Positions 18,464 through 26,211 of a stretch of DNA of 64,000 nucleotides are shown here, piece by piece. The notes beneath the pieces were generated by a model. It worked only from the letters and a program-made list of their open reading frames with translations. It did not search any database and was not told the DNA's origin. The DNA lies in the NCBI RefSeq assembly GCF_018390605.1, contig NZ_JAHBGD010000024.1, positions 248,001 through 312,000 on the forward strand. Reading direction: 5' to 3'. Within the stretch, counting starts at the first letter, position 1. Every line of letters begins with the position of its first letter. The stretch is from Ancylobacter defluvii (GTDB lineage: Bacteria; Pseudomonadota; Alphaproteobacteria; Rhizobiales; Xanthobacteraceae). Made by a program: the position numbers and the translations under genes.

Positions 18464-19519
18464 ATGGAAGCGGTTTTCGACGGCCATAACGATGTGCTGC
18501 TGCGGCTGTGGGAACATGCCCGCGCGGGCGCCGACCCAGTGCGCGAGTTCGGCGAGGGCACCGAAAGCGGCCATATCGACGTCCCCCGCGCCCGCAAGGG
18601 CGGGCTCGTCGGCGGGCTGTGCGCCATCTACATCCCCTCCGGCGAACTGATCCTGAAGGAGGCCGACGCGAACGGCCATTATGCCACCCCGCTCGCCGAG
18701 CCGCTGGAGCGATCACCCTCACTGGACATCGCACTGGACATGGCGGCCATCGCCTTCCGGCTCGACCGGGCCGGCCTGTGGAAGCTGTGCCGCTCCACCG
18801 CCGAGATCCGTACCGCCATGGCCGCCGGCACCTTCGCCGCCGTGTTGCACATGGAGGGCTGCGAGGCGATCGGCCCCGACCTCGCGGCGCTGGAGACATT
18901 CTACGCTGCCGGCTTGCGCTCGCTGGGGCCTGTATGGAGCCGCAACAACATCTTCGGCCACGGCGTCCCCTTCGCCTTCCCGATGAGCCCGGACACCGGG
19001 CCGGGGCTGACGGAGGTCGGCTTCGAGCTGGTCCGCACCTGCAACCGCCTGGGAATCCTCATAGATCTCGCCCACATCACCGAGCGGGGGTTCTGGGACG
19101 TGGCGAAGACCACCGACCAGCCGCTGATCGCCAGCCATTCCAACGCCCATGCGCTGACGCCGGTGGCGCGCAACCTCACCGACCGCCAGCTCGATGCCAT
19201 TCGCGAGAGCGAGGGGCTGGTCGGGCTCAACTACGCCACCACCATGCTGCGGCCGGACGGTAGGGAAGACGCCGACACGCCGCTTTCGGCGATGGTGGCG
19301 CATATCCGCCATCTGGTGGAACGCGTGGGCATCGACGGCGTGGCGCTCGGCTCGGATTATGACGGCGCCACCATCCCCGCCGCCATCGGCGACGCCAGCA
19401 GGCAGCAGATATTGGTGGAAGCGCTGGCGGCAGACGGTTTCACGGCGGAAGAGCTCGCCAAACTGTGCCGGGAGAACTGGTTGCGGGTGCTCGCCCGCGC
19501 CTGGCACGAGGCCGGCTGA
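18464..19519 (+). CDS. Membrane-dipeptidase-type metallopeptidase (M19 family)
   Basis: The 351-residue protein matches the renal dipeptidase/M19 family, which hydrolyses dipeptides and some cyclic amides with a binuclear zinc centre. Metal-binding motifs are visible: 'DGHND' (H8, D10), the bridging Glu in 'LHMEGCEAIG', 'LIDLAHI' and 'IASHSNAHAL', and the distal Asp in 'GVALGSDYDGA'. No signal peptide is present, so it is cytoplasmic. It follows the cysteine hydrolase by 29 bases, suggesting one transcript. In that context the substrate may be an N-acyl or dipeptide-like product of the same pathway rather than peptides in general. Confidence 0.9.
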   Translation: MEAVFDGHNDVLLRLWEHARAGADPVREFGEGTESGHIDVPRARKGGLVGGLCAIYIPSGELILKEADANGHYATPLAEPLERSPSLDIALDMAAIAFRLDRAGLWKLCRSTAEIRTAMAAGTFAAVLHMEGCEAIGPDLAALETFYAAGLRSLGPVWSRNNIFGHGVPFAFPMSPDTGPGLTEVGFELVRTCNRLGILIDLAHITERGFWDVAKTTDQPLIASHSNAHALTPVARNLTDRQLDAIRESEGLVGLNYATTMLRPDGREDADTPLSAMVAHIRHLVERVGIDGVALGSDYDGATIPAAIGDASRQQILVEALAADGFTAEELAKLCRENWLRVLARAWHEAG

Positions 19520-19528
19520 GAACCGCGC

Positions 19529-21307
19529 TCAATCGGCGCGCTCGCCGGTGATCTCGCTCAGGCGACGACTCATCTCCTCGCTGTAGCGGCGAATGGCATG
19601 CGTTTCGCTGAGCACGCCGGCAAGCCGCCGGTGGCTTGTGTCGTCCACCACCGCGAGCACGTCCGCCTCCGCATGGTCGAAGGCATCCAGCGCCTCGCGA
19701 ATGGTCATGTCGGGCAGCAGCACGTCGTCGGCCAGATGCAGCAGCGGGCGCAGCGTGGCCGGCGCCTCGCCTTCCGCCTCGGCCGCGGCGTAGAGCGACG
19801 CCGTCGGCACCATGCCGGCATAGCAACCATCCGCGGTGGTGGCGACGATATAGGCGGTGGCGCCGGCCGGATAGGTTCGGCGTGCAGTGTCGAGCGTGGT
19901 GTCGGCATCGAGCTGCGGCACCTCGATCCGCATCAGGTCCCGCACCTTGAGGTCGCGCAGCCAGCCGATGTCGTGCGCGCCGCGAATGCTCTCGCCGCGC
20001 AGATGGAAGCGCCAGGTCGCGAAGGAGAAGCCGAACAGCCGGCGCGTCATCAGCGAGGAGACGCCGGAAGCCGCCAGCACCGCCAACGTCAGCTGCAGGT
20101 CGCCGGTCATCTCCAGCGCCAGCAGCGTCATGGTCATCGGCCCGCCGACGACGGAGACCGCCAGCGCACTCATGCCGATCAGCGCATAGAGGGCATGGTC
20201 CGCCGCCAGGCCGGGCAGCACGAATTCCAGCCCGCCGGCGAATACCCGCCCCGCCAGCACCCCCATCAGCAGCGAGGCGAAGAACAGGCCGCCGCGAAAG
20301 CCGGAGCCGATGGAGACCGAGGATGCCGCCACCTTGGCGAACAGCAGCAGCGCCAGCGGCGCCAGCAATTCGGCGCTGACGATATGCTGGTAGACGGCGC
20401 CGTGACCGGCGGAAAGCACGGCGGGCGTGCCGAGCGCCATCAGCCCGACCACCAGCCCGCCCAGCGCCGGCCGGGCATAGACCGGCACCGGCGCGCGGCG
20501 GAAACCCGCCTCCACCAGCGTGGCACCGCGCATCACCGCGATGCCGATGAGGGCGCAGACCGCGCCGAGCAGCAGCACCGGCGGCAGGTCGGCGAGTGCC
20601 GGCTCGGCAAGCGACGGCAGCGACGGCACCGCCTCCGGCATCAAAAGCCGGCGCGTGAGGGCGGCGGTGAAGCTCGCCGTCATCATCGGCGCGAAGGCCG
20701 GTATGGCATAGGTGCCGAGGATCAGTTCGAAGCCGTAGAAGGCGCCCATGAGCGGCGCATCGAAGGCGGCGCCGATCGCCGCGCCAGAGGCGCAACCGAC
20801 CAGCAGCCTCAGATCGGCACGGCGCAGATGCAGTGCCTGGCCGAGGCGGGAGGCCAGCCCGCTCGACGCCTGCGTATAGCCGGCTTCCAATCCGACCGAC
20901 GCGCCGACGCCGCTCGACGCCATGGTCTGCACCGCGACGATGAGGCTGTCCCGCAGCGACATGCGCCCGCCATGCAGCGCATTGGCCTCGATGGGATCGA
21001 CCGGCGCGCCGGAGGAAATCCGCCGCACCAGCAGACTGGCGATACCGAAGGCGAGCCCGCCGAGCGAGGGCACCAGAACGAGCAGCAGCGGCGCGAGCCC
21101 CACCGTCGTGGAGAGATGGGCATCCGGCGCGATGCCGAACAGCAGGACATGCAGAAACTGGGTCGCCAGCCCCAGCGCGACCACCACCACGCCGGCCAGG
21201 ACGCCGATCACACCGGCAAGCGCGACGATCGCCAGCTCGCTCGTCCGCACCATGGAGCGCAGCCGGGCGGCAACGGATCGCGGTAGCGGAGCGGGATCGG
21301 GCGTCAC
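19529..21307 (-). CDS. CLC-family chloride channel/antiporter with two CBS domains
   Basis: The 592-residue protein has a CLC membrane domain (about 25-440, roughly ten or more helices) and two cytoplasmic CBS domains (about 445-575). 'CASGAAIGAAFDAPLMGAFYGFEL' is the typical CLC central block. The three ion-pathway signatures are altered: GSGIP is replaced by 'GAPVDP', GREGP by 'GLEAG' (gating Glu kept at E141, Pro lost) and GxFxP by 'GFRGGLF'. This points to a divergent clade whose ion selectivity should not be assumed. It is convergent with the dipeptidase gene with 9 bases between. Regulation by nucleotide binding to the CBS pair is plausible from family knowledge. Confidence 0.88.
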   Translation of the reverse strand: MTPDPAPLPRSVAARLRSMVRTSELAIVALAGVIGVLAGVVVVALGLATQFLHVLLFGIAPDAHLSTTVGLAPLLLVLVPSLGGLAFGIASLLVRRISSGAPVDPIEANALHGGRMSLRDSLIVAVQTMASSGVGASVGLEAGYTQASSGLASRLGQALHLRRADLRLLVGCASGAAIGAAFDAPLMGAFYGFELILGTYAIPAFAPMMTASFTAALTRRLLMPEAVPSLPSLAEPALADLPPVLLLGAVCALIGIAVMRGATLVEAGFRRAPVPVYARPALGGLVVGLMALGTPAVLSAGHGAVYQHIVSAELLAPLALLLFAKVAASSVSIGSGFRGGLFFASLLMGVLAGRVFAGGLEFVLPGLAADHALYALIGMSALAVSVVGGPMTMTLLALEMTGDLQLTLAVLAASGVSSLMTRRLFGFSFATWRFHLRGESIRGAHDIGWLRDLKVRDLMRIEVPQLDADTTLDTARRTYPAGATAYIVATTADGCYAGMVPTASLYAAAEAEGEAPATLRPLLHLADDVLLPDMTIREALDAFDHAEADVLAVVDDTSHRRLAGVLSETHAIRRYSEEMSRRLSEITGERAD

Positions 21308-21401
21308 GGGGCAGCCTTGCGGAGCGGCATTGCTGTCCCGTGTTTAGGCAGCACCGGCGTCGCGGGCAACCGGGACACCAGGGCAAAAATGCGGATCTGC
21401 G

Positions 21402-21659
21402 TCAGGACCTGCCGGCGCTCGGGTCTTCGATCTCGGCTTCCGGCCGGTCGGTGCCGTCGGCGGTCTCCTGATGCCAGGCCCCGGCGGCGTCCTGATAGAG
21501 GATCGGGCGGGTCTCGCCGGTCAGCGATTGGCGCGCCGCCGCCTCGCGGGCCGCCCTCAGCGCGCCCTCGTGGGTGGCATGGGTTTCGGAGAACACATCG
21601 CCGAGCTTGTAGGCCCAGCCACCGTCATGCTCGACGATCTCGTAACGTATATGGCTCAT
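21402..21659 (-). CDS. Small DUF2188-like protein
   Basis: The 85-residue product has the order typical of DUF2188: 'IVEHDGGWAYKLGDVFSETHATHEGALRAAREAA' followed by 'YQDAAGAWHQE'. It is soluble, predicted alpha/beta, with an acidic C-terminal tail. GGAGGA precedes the start. Function is unknown for the family. It is transcribed in the same direction as the CLC gene, 94 bases upstream of it, with no evidence for a joint role. Confidence 0.65.
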   Translation of the reverse strand: MSHIRYEIVEHDGGWAYKLGDVFSETHATHEGALRAAREAAARQSLTGETRPILYQDAAGAWHQETADGTDRPEAEIEDPSAGRS

Positions 21660-21874
21660 CTCACATTCCTCCCGGCCCTGAAAACGGCCGGCGCCGACGC
21701 CGGTTCCGACCGAAGCTGTGCCACCAGCCTAGCACCGTCGCCGCGGCGCGACTTGTCCATTCCCATGGCACCGGCACGCCTTCCGATGCGGAAAGCGGGT
21801 GGCGAGGGCGGTCGGAATGGGCTATCGAGCCACGCCCGGCCCGAGCGGCCCGTGCAGAGTGCGGAGTGCCGACC

Positions 21875-23416
21875 ATGCGTGCCGAACCCTACGAGCCGAC
21901 CGGGTCCGGCGTGCGGGCCACGCGCAAGGAGTGGGTCGGCCTCGCCGTCATCGCCCTGCCCTGCCTCGTCTATGCGATGGACCTGACGGTGCTCAACCTC
22001 GCGGTGCCGCAGCTCGCCCTGCATCTGGCGCCCAGCGCCACCCAGCTTCTGTGGATCATCGACATCTACGGCTTCATGGTCGCCGGCACGCTGATGCTGA
22101 TGGGCACGCTCGGCGACCGCATCGGCCGCCGCCGCCTGCTGCTCATCGGCGCCGGGGCGTTCGCCTGCGCCTCGGTGCTGGCGGCCTTCTCGCGCAGCGC
22201 GCAGGAACTGATCGCCGCGCGGGCGCTGCTCGGCATCGCCGGGGCGACGCTGGCGCCCTCGACGCTGTCGCTCATCCGCAACATGTTCCTCGACGAGCGC
22301 GAGCGCACGCTCGCCATCGGCGTGTGGATCGCCTGCTTCTCCGCGGGCGCGGCGATCGGGCCGCTGGTCGGCGGCGCGGTGCTGGCGCATTTCTGGTGGG
22401 GGGCGGTGTTCCTGCTCGCCGTGCCGGTGATGCTCGGCCTGATCCTGCTCGGCCCGATCCTGCTGCCGGAATATCGCGACCCGCATGCCGGCCGGCTCGA
22501 CATCGTCAGCGCCGCGCAGTCGGTGGTCGCGGTGCTGGCGCTGATCTACGGCATGAAGCATGTCGCCGAAGCCGGGCCGGGATGGCCGGCGATCGCCGCG
22601 GTGGCGCTGGGGCTGGCGGTCGGCGGGCTGTTCATCGCCCGCCAGAAGCGCCTCGCCGATCCGATGATCGACCTCTCCCTGCTGCGCCACCCGATGATCG
22701 GCACCGCGCTCGGCGTCAACATCATGGCGATGTTCGGAGCGATGGGGATCTTCCTCATCCTGTCGCAATATCTGCAGCTCGTGCTCGGCATGGGGCCGTT
22801 CGAAGCCGGATTGTGGACCGCGCCCTCCGGCGTGTGCTTCGCCATCGGCTCGCTGGCGACGCCGCATCTGGTGCGCCGCGTGCGTCCGGTCGATCTGCTG
22901 GTGGCGAGCCTCGTCCTTGCCGCGGCCGGCTTCCTGCTGCTGACCCAGATCGAGCGCGCGCCGCTGCCGGTGATGTCAGCCTCGATCATCATGCTCTGCC
23001 TCGGCCTGTCGCCGGTCGGCACCCTCACCACCGACCTGATGATGCGCGTGGCGCCGGCGGAACGGGCCGGCGCCGCCTCGGCGATCTCGGAGACCAGTTT
23101 CGAGTTCGGCGGCGCACTCGGCATCGCCGTGCTCGGCAGCATCGTGGCGGCGACCTACCGGGTGAACATGGAGCGCCTGGCGCTGCCGGAAGCCGGCGGC
23201 GAACTGCCTACCACCGAGCTGCTCGCCACCGCGCGACGCACCCTCGACGGCGCGGTGACGGCGGCGCAGCAGCTCGGCGGCCCGGCGGGAGAGGCTCTGA
23301 TGCAGGCGTCGCATGAAGCCTTCGCCCGCGGGCTGGTCTTCGCCACGCTCGCCTGCGCCGTCATCACCCTCTTCGCCGCCCTCGTCGCCCGCCGGCTGTT
23401 GCGCGGGGTACGCTAG
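21875..23416 (+). CDS. DHA2-family major facilitator (14-TM multidrug/antiseptic exporter)
   Basis: The 513-residue protein has the 14-helix layout of the QacA/SmvA drug:H+ antiporters. Motif D1 'YAMDLTVLNLAVPQL' lies at 33-47, motif A 'GTLGDRIGRRRLLL' at about 77-90, and motif C follows in 'CFSAGAAIGPLVGGAVL'. A periplasmic segment near 'REALPEAGGELPTTELL'-like sequence sits before the last helix, as in this family. ATG 21875 is preferred over far-upstream starts because the conserved N-terminal helix begins 20 residues later. Substrates are likely lipophilic cations or quaternary ammonium compounds by family, unproven here. No dedicated regulator is adjacent. Confidence 0.9.
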   Translation: MRAEPYEPTGSGVRATRKEWVGLAVIALPCLVYAMDLTVLNLAVPQLALHLAPSATQLLWIIDIYGFMVAGTLMLMGTLGDRIGRRRLLLIGAGAFACASVLAAFSRSAQELIAARALLGIAGATLAPSTLSLIRNMFLDERERTLAIGVWIACFSAGAAIGPLVGGAVLAHFWWGAVFLLAVPVMLGLILLGPILLPEYRDPHAGRLDIVSAAQSVVAVLALIYGMKHVAEAGPGWPAIAAVALGLAVGGLFIARQKRLADPMIDLSLLRHPMIGTALGVNIMAMFGAMGIFLILSQYLQLVLGMGPFEAGLWTAPSGVCFAIGSLATPHLVRRVRPVDLLVASLVLAAAGFLLLTQIERAPLPVMSASIIMLCLGLSPVGTLTTDLMMRVAPAERAGAASAISETSFEFGGALGIAVLGSIVAATYRVNMERLALPEAGGELPTTELLATARRTLDGAVTAAQQLGGPAGEALMQASHEAFARGLVFATLACAVITLFAALVARRLLRGVR

Positions 23417-23586
23417 CCGACCCGGCAAAGGATCGAGTTGCGGCGGAACCGGGGAGGTTTCATAGTCAGCGCAACGGATTCCCCGATCGATGATCGCAGC
23501 GCGTGCGACCCCGCCGAGGTCGATGGCGGCGGAGGGAAGCGAGGCATCCGTCCCTGCCCTATCCAAACCCGCCGGTGCCTCCCTCC

Positions 23587-25302
23587 ATGCCGCGTAAACC
23601 GTCCAACATCGTCTATGCCGCCGACGATAAGATTCCGCTCGGCACCTTGCTGATCCTCGGCGTGCAGCATGCCACGCTCGCGCTCCTGTTCGTGGTCTAT
23701 CCGCTGGTGGCCGCCGTCGAGGCGGGATTGTCTTTCGACGACACCCAGATCCTGATCACCAGCTGCATCATCTTCATGGGGGTGGCGACCATCCTCGAAT
23801 GCCTGCCGCGATCGAAATCCGGCGCCGGCCTGCTGCTGGTGCAGATCCCCAACATGGCGCATCTGCCGCTCGCGGTGCAGTCGCTCGCCGCTGGCGGAAC
23901 CGCGCTCTACGCGGCGATGAGCCTCGTCGCGGCGATCTCGCAATTCTCGCTGACCCGTTTCCAGAGCGCCATGCGGGCGCTGTTCCCGCCCGAGATCTGC
24001 GGCGTGGCGGTGACCATGCTGGGCGTCGCGCTGGCGGCGCCGGCACTGCGCCGCATGTTCGGTCTCAGCGCCCATGAGGTGACGACGCTGCTCGACCTGC
24101 GCTTTCCGCTGGTGAGCTTCACCACGCTGCTGATCATCATCGTGCTGGCGATCTTCTCGCGCGGGCCGCTGCGGCTGTTCGCGGTGGCCATCGGTGCCGC
24201 CGTGGGCTGGGCCCTCGCCGCCTCTGTCGGCGTCGCCCGTAGCCCTGCGGAACCCGGCCTCGGCGCGCTTGCCTTCATCGACCTGCCGCGCCTCGGCTGG
24301 CCGGGGCTCGCCTTCTCCTGGGCCATCCTGCCCGCCGCGATCCTGACCGGCATCATCTCCGCCGTCGACATGCTGGGCACGGTGGTTTCCATGCAACGCA
24401 TGGACGACGCCGATTGGCGCCGCGCCGATATGGGACAGGCGGCGCGGGCCATCCGCGCCAACACGCTGAGCGATGCCGGCGCGGCCGTCACCGGCGGCTT
24501 CGCCAGTGCCTCCTCCTCGGCGGCGATCGGCGTCGCCTTCGCCACCGGCGCCACCGCCTGGCGCATCGGCGTGGTCTCGGGGGTGATGATCCTGCTCGCC
24601 GCCTTCTCGCCGAAGCTGATCGGCGCGCTGACGGTCATTCCCGATCCGGTCATCGGTGCCATCCTGGTCTACAGCGCCGCCTTCCTGATCGTCGCCGGCA
24701 TGGACCTCATCCTGTCGCGTCGGCTGAGCGACCGGCGCATCTTCACTGTCGGCCTGGCCGTCATGGCCGGCCTCGCGGTGGCGATCCTGCCGGAGCTCGT
24801 CCGTGCCGCGCCGAACTGGGCGCAGCCGATCCTCGAATCGCCGCTCTCGGTGTCAACAGCCATCGCCGTGGCGCTCAACCTGTTCTTCCGCATCGGCATC
24901 CGCCAGGAAGCCTCGGTGACGGTCACCGCCGCCGACAACCCGTTCACCGTCGTCACCGAGTTCCTTGAGGGTCAGGGTGACGTGTGGGGCGCTCGTCGGG
25001 ACGTGATCGCCACCGCCATTCCGGTGGTCGCGGAGGCAGTGGAGATGCTGCTCGACACGGGTGTGGCTCCCGGCACGCTGGAGATGCGGGCGCATTTCGA
25101 CGAGATGAATTTCGATATCGTCCTGCTCTATCAGGGCGAGCCGATCGAGATTCCGACCTTGCGCCCCTCGCCCGAGGACCTGCTCGGCGACAGCGCGGCG
25201 GTGGCCCGCTTCGTCGGCTACATGCTGAGCAAGCGCGCCGACAAGCTGGTGATCGGCAAGACCGGCGACCGGCAGGCGCTCACCCTGCGCTTCGAGCACT
25301 GA
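23587..25302 (+). CDS. NCS2-family nucleobase permease with C-terminal degenerate RsbW-like domain
   Basis: The 571-residue protein has an N-terminal UraA/xanthine-permease-like transporter (about 1-440, some 12-14 membrane segments), with 'GVQHATLALLFVVYPL' at the start and the conserved 'GGFASASSSAAIGVAFATG' segment. Residues about 455-571 form a soluble domain. Its 'PVVAEAVEMLLDTGVAPGTLEMRAHFDEMNFDIVLLYQGEPIEI' segment tracks the anti-sigma-kinase (HATPase_c_2) core, but the catalytic N-box Asn is absent. Partner-switching genes for RsbV-like and RsbW-like proteins follow directly, so the tail may bind the STAS protein or act as a sensor. A hairpin follows the stop. Transported substrate is probably a purine or pyrimidine; the tail assignment is inference. 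Confidence 0.8.
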   Translation: MPRKPSNIVYAADDKIPLGTLLILGVQHATLALLFVVYPLVAAVEAGLSFDDTQILITSCIIFMGVATILECLPRSKSGAGLLLVQIPNMAHLPLAVQSLAAGGTALYAAMSLVAAISQFSLTRFQSAMRALFPPEICGVAVTMLGVALAAPALRRMFGLSAHEVTTLLDLRFPLVSFTTLLIIIVLAIFSRGPLRLFAVAIGAAVGWALAASVGVARSPAEPGLGALAFIDLPRLGWPGLAFSWAILPAAILTGIISAVDMLGTVVSMQRMDDADWRRADMGQAARAIRANTLSDAGAAVTGGFASASSSAAIGVAFATGATAWRIGVVSGVMILLAAFSPKLIGALTVIPDPVIGAILVYSAAFLIVAGMDLILSRRLSDRRIFTVGLAVMAGLAVAILPELVRAAPNWAQPILESPLSVSTAIAVALNLFFRIGIRQEASVTVTAADNPFTVVTEFLEGQGDVWGARRDVIATAIPVVAEAVEMLLDTGVAPGTLEMRAHFDEMNFDIVLLYQGEPIEIPTLRPSPEDLLGDSAAVARFVGYMLSKRADKLVIGKTGDRQALTLRFEH

Positions 25303-25348
25303 GGGCGGCGAGCCGGCTTGCCGGCAGGCGCCGATCTCGGATAGTTCT

Positions 25349-25372
25349 GGTGCGACCGAATGCGGTCGCACC
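25349..25372. terminator. 10-bp hairpin between permease and STAS genes
   Basis: Perfect arms GGTGCGACCG (25349-25358) and CGGTCGCACC (25363-25372) enclose a 4-base loop. It sits 46 bases after the permease stop and 31 before the STAS start. No T-run follows. It may attenuate or separate expression of the permease and the partner-switch genes. Confidence 0.5.
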
Positions 25373-25403
25373 CTGCGCCCGCCCGAATCCTTGAGCCGGA
25401 GCC

Positions 25404-25745
25404 GTGTCTTTTATGCAGATCGACCGCTTTGTCGAAAAGAATGTGGTGATTACCACCGTGAAGGGGCGCCTCGACAGCTCGACCTCGCCGAAGCTCGACG
25501 CATTCATGGCCGCGATCCCGGACGGCAGCAGCGTGCTGCTGCTCGATTTCGCCGAACTCACCTATATCAGCTCGGCCGGGCTGCGGGTGGTGCTGAAGGC
25601 CGCCAAGCTGGCGAAAGGCTCCGGCGTCGTCCTCGCCATTTGCGGGTTGATCCCGCCGGTGCACGAAGTGTTCGACGTCAGCGGTTTCTCGACCCTGATC
25701 CCGATCCATCCGAACCGCGACGCCGCGCTGGCAACGCTGGCCTGA
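25404..25745 (+). CDS. STAS-domain anti-sigma-factor antagonist (RsbV-like)
   Basis: The 113-residue protein is a single STAS domain. The conserved phosphorylation segment 'DFAELTYISSAGLRVVLKA' carries Ser56/Ser57, one of which should be the site modified by the partner kinase. Unphosphorylated RsbV-type proteins bind RsbW-type kinases and release their clients. Start choice is open: GTG 25404 lies only 2 bases after GGAG, while ATG 25413 is 11 bases away; both preserve the domain. It is followed 28 bases later by the kinase-like gene, forming the core partner-switch pair. Confidence 0.9.
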   Translation: MSFMQIDRFVEKNVVITTVKGRLDSSTSPKLDAFMAAIPDGSSVLLLDFAELTYISSAGLRVVLKAAKLAKGSGVVLAICGLIPPVHEVFDVSGFSTLIPIHPNRDAALATLA

Positions 25746-25773
25746 CTGTTCGATCCGATATGGCCGGGGGCAC

Positions 25774-26196
25774 ATGATCATCGACCGGATCGACTTTCGC
25801 CTCGCAAATGACCTAGCGGAACTTGAACCGCTGGTGCGGGCGCTCGACTGCTTCGGCGAAGCCGTCGCCCTGCCACCCAAGACGGCGCACCGGCTCACCC
25901 TCGCCATCGACGAGTTCGTCAACAACGCCGTCGACTACGGTTATCCCGACCATCGGCAGGGCGAGATCACGGTGTCGATCCGCCATCGCGTCGAGCATCT
26001 GGAAATCGTGATCGCCGATGACGGCGATGCCTTCGACCCCCTGACGGCGCCGGCGCCGGATCTGTCCGGCTCCATCGAGGAGCGCCGCATCGGCGGCCTC
26101 GGCGTTCATCTGGTGCGCACGCTGGCCACCAGCTTCGCCTACCGCCGCGAGGACGGGCGCAACGTGGTGACGCTCGCCCTGGCGCTCGACGCCTAG
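25774..26196 (+). CDS. ATP-binding serine kinase/anti-sigma-like protein (RsbW/HATPase_c_2)
   Basis: The 140-residue GHKL-fold protein has an intact N box 'LAIDEFVNNAVDYGYP', G1 box 'VIADDGDAFDP' and G2-like 'GGLGVHLVRTL'. It should bind ATP and phosphorylate the STAS protein encoded 28 bases upstream. No sigma-factor gene is in the window, so the sequestered client may be something else, for example a diguanylate cyclase, a kinase or the permease tail. It converges with the Na/Pi cotransporter gene with 15 bases between. The PP2C phosphatase that would reverse its reaction is probably the protein encoded at 30720-31892. Confidence 0.9.
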   Translation: MIIDRIDFRLANDLAELEPLVRALDCFGEAVALPPKTAHRLTLAIDEFVNNAVDYGYPDHRQGEITVSIRHRVEHLEIVIADDGDAFDPLTAPAPDLSGSIEERRIGGLGVHLVRTLATSFAYRREDGRNVVTLALALDA

Positions 26197-26211
26197 CACC
26201 CGGTTCGGCGC

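Noticed and set aside
23587-25745. SulP sulfate permease with its STAS domain split off
   Set aside because: The membrane domain has NCS2 (UraA-like) features, and the soluble tail resembles a GHKL kinase rather than STAS; the STAS protein is a stand-alone RsbV type.
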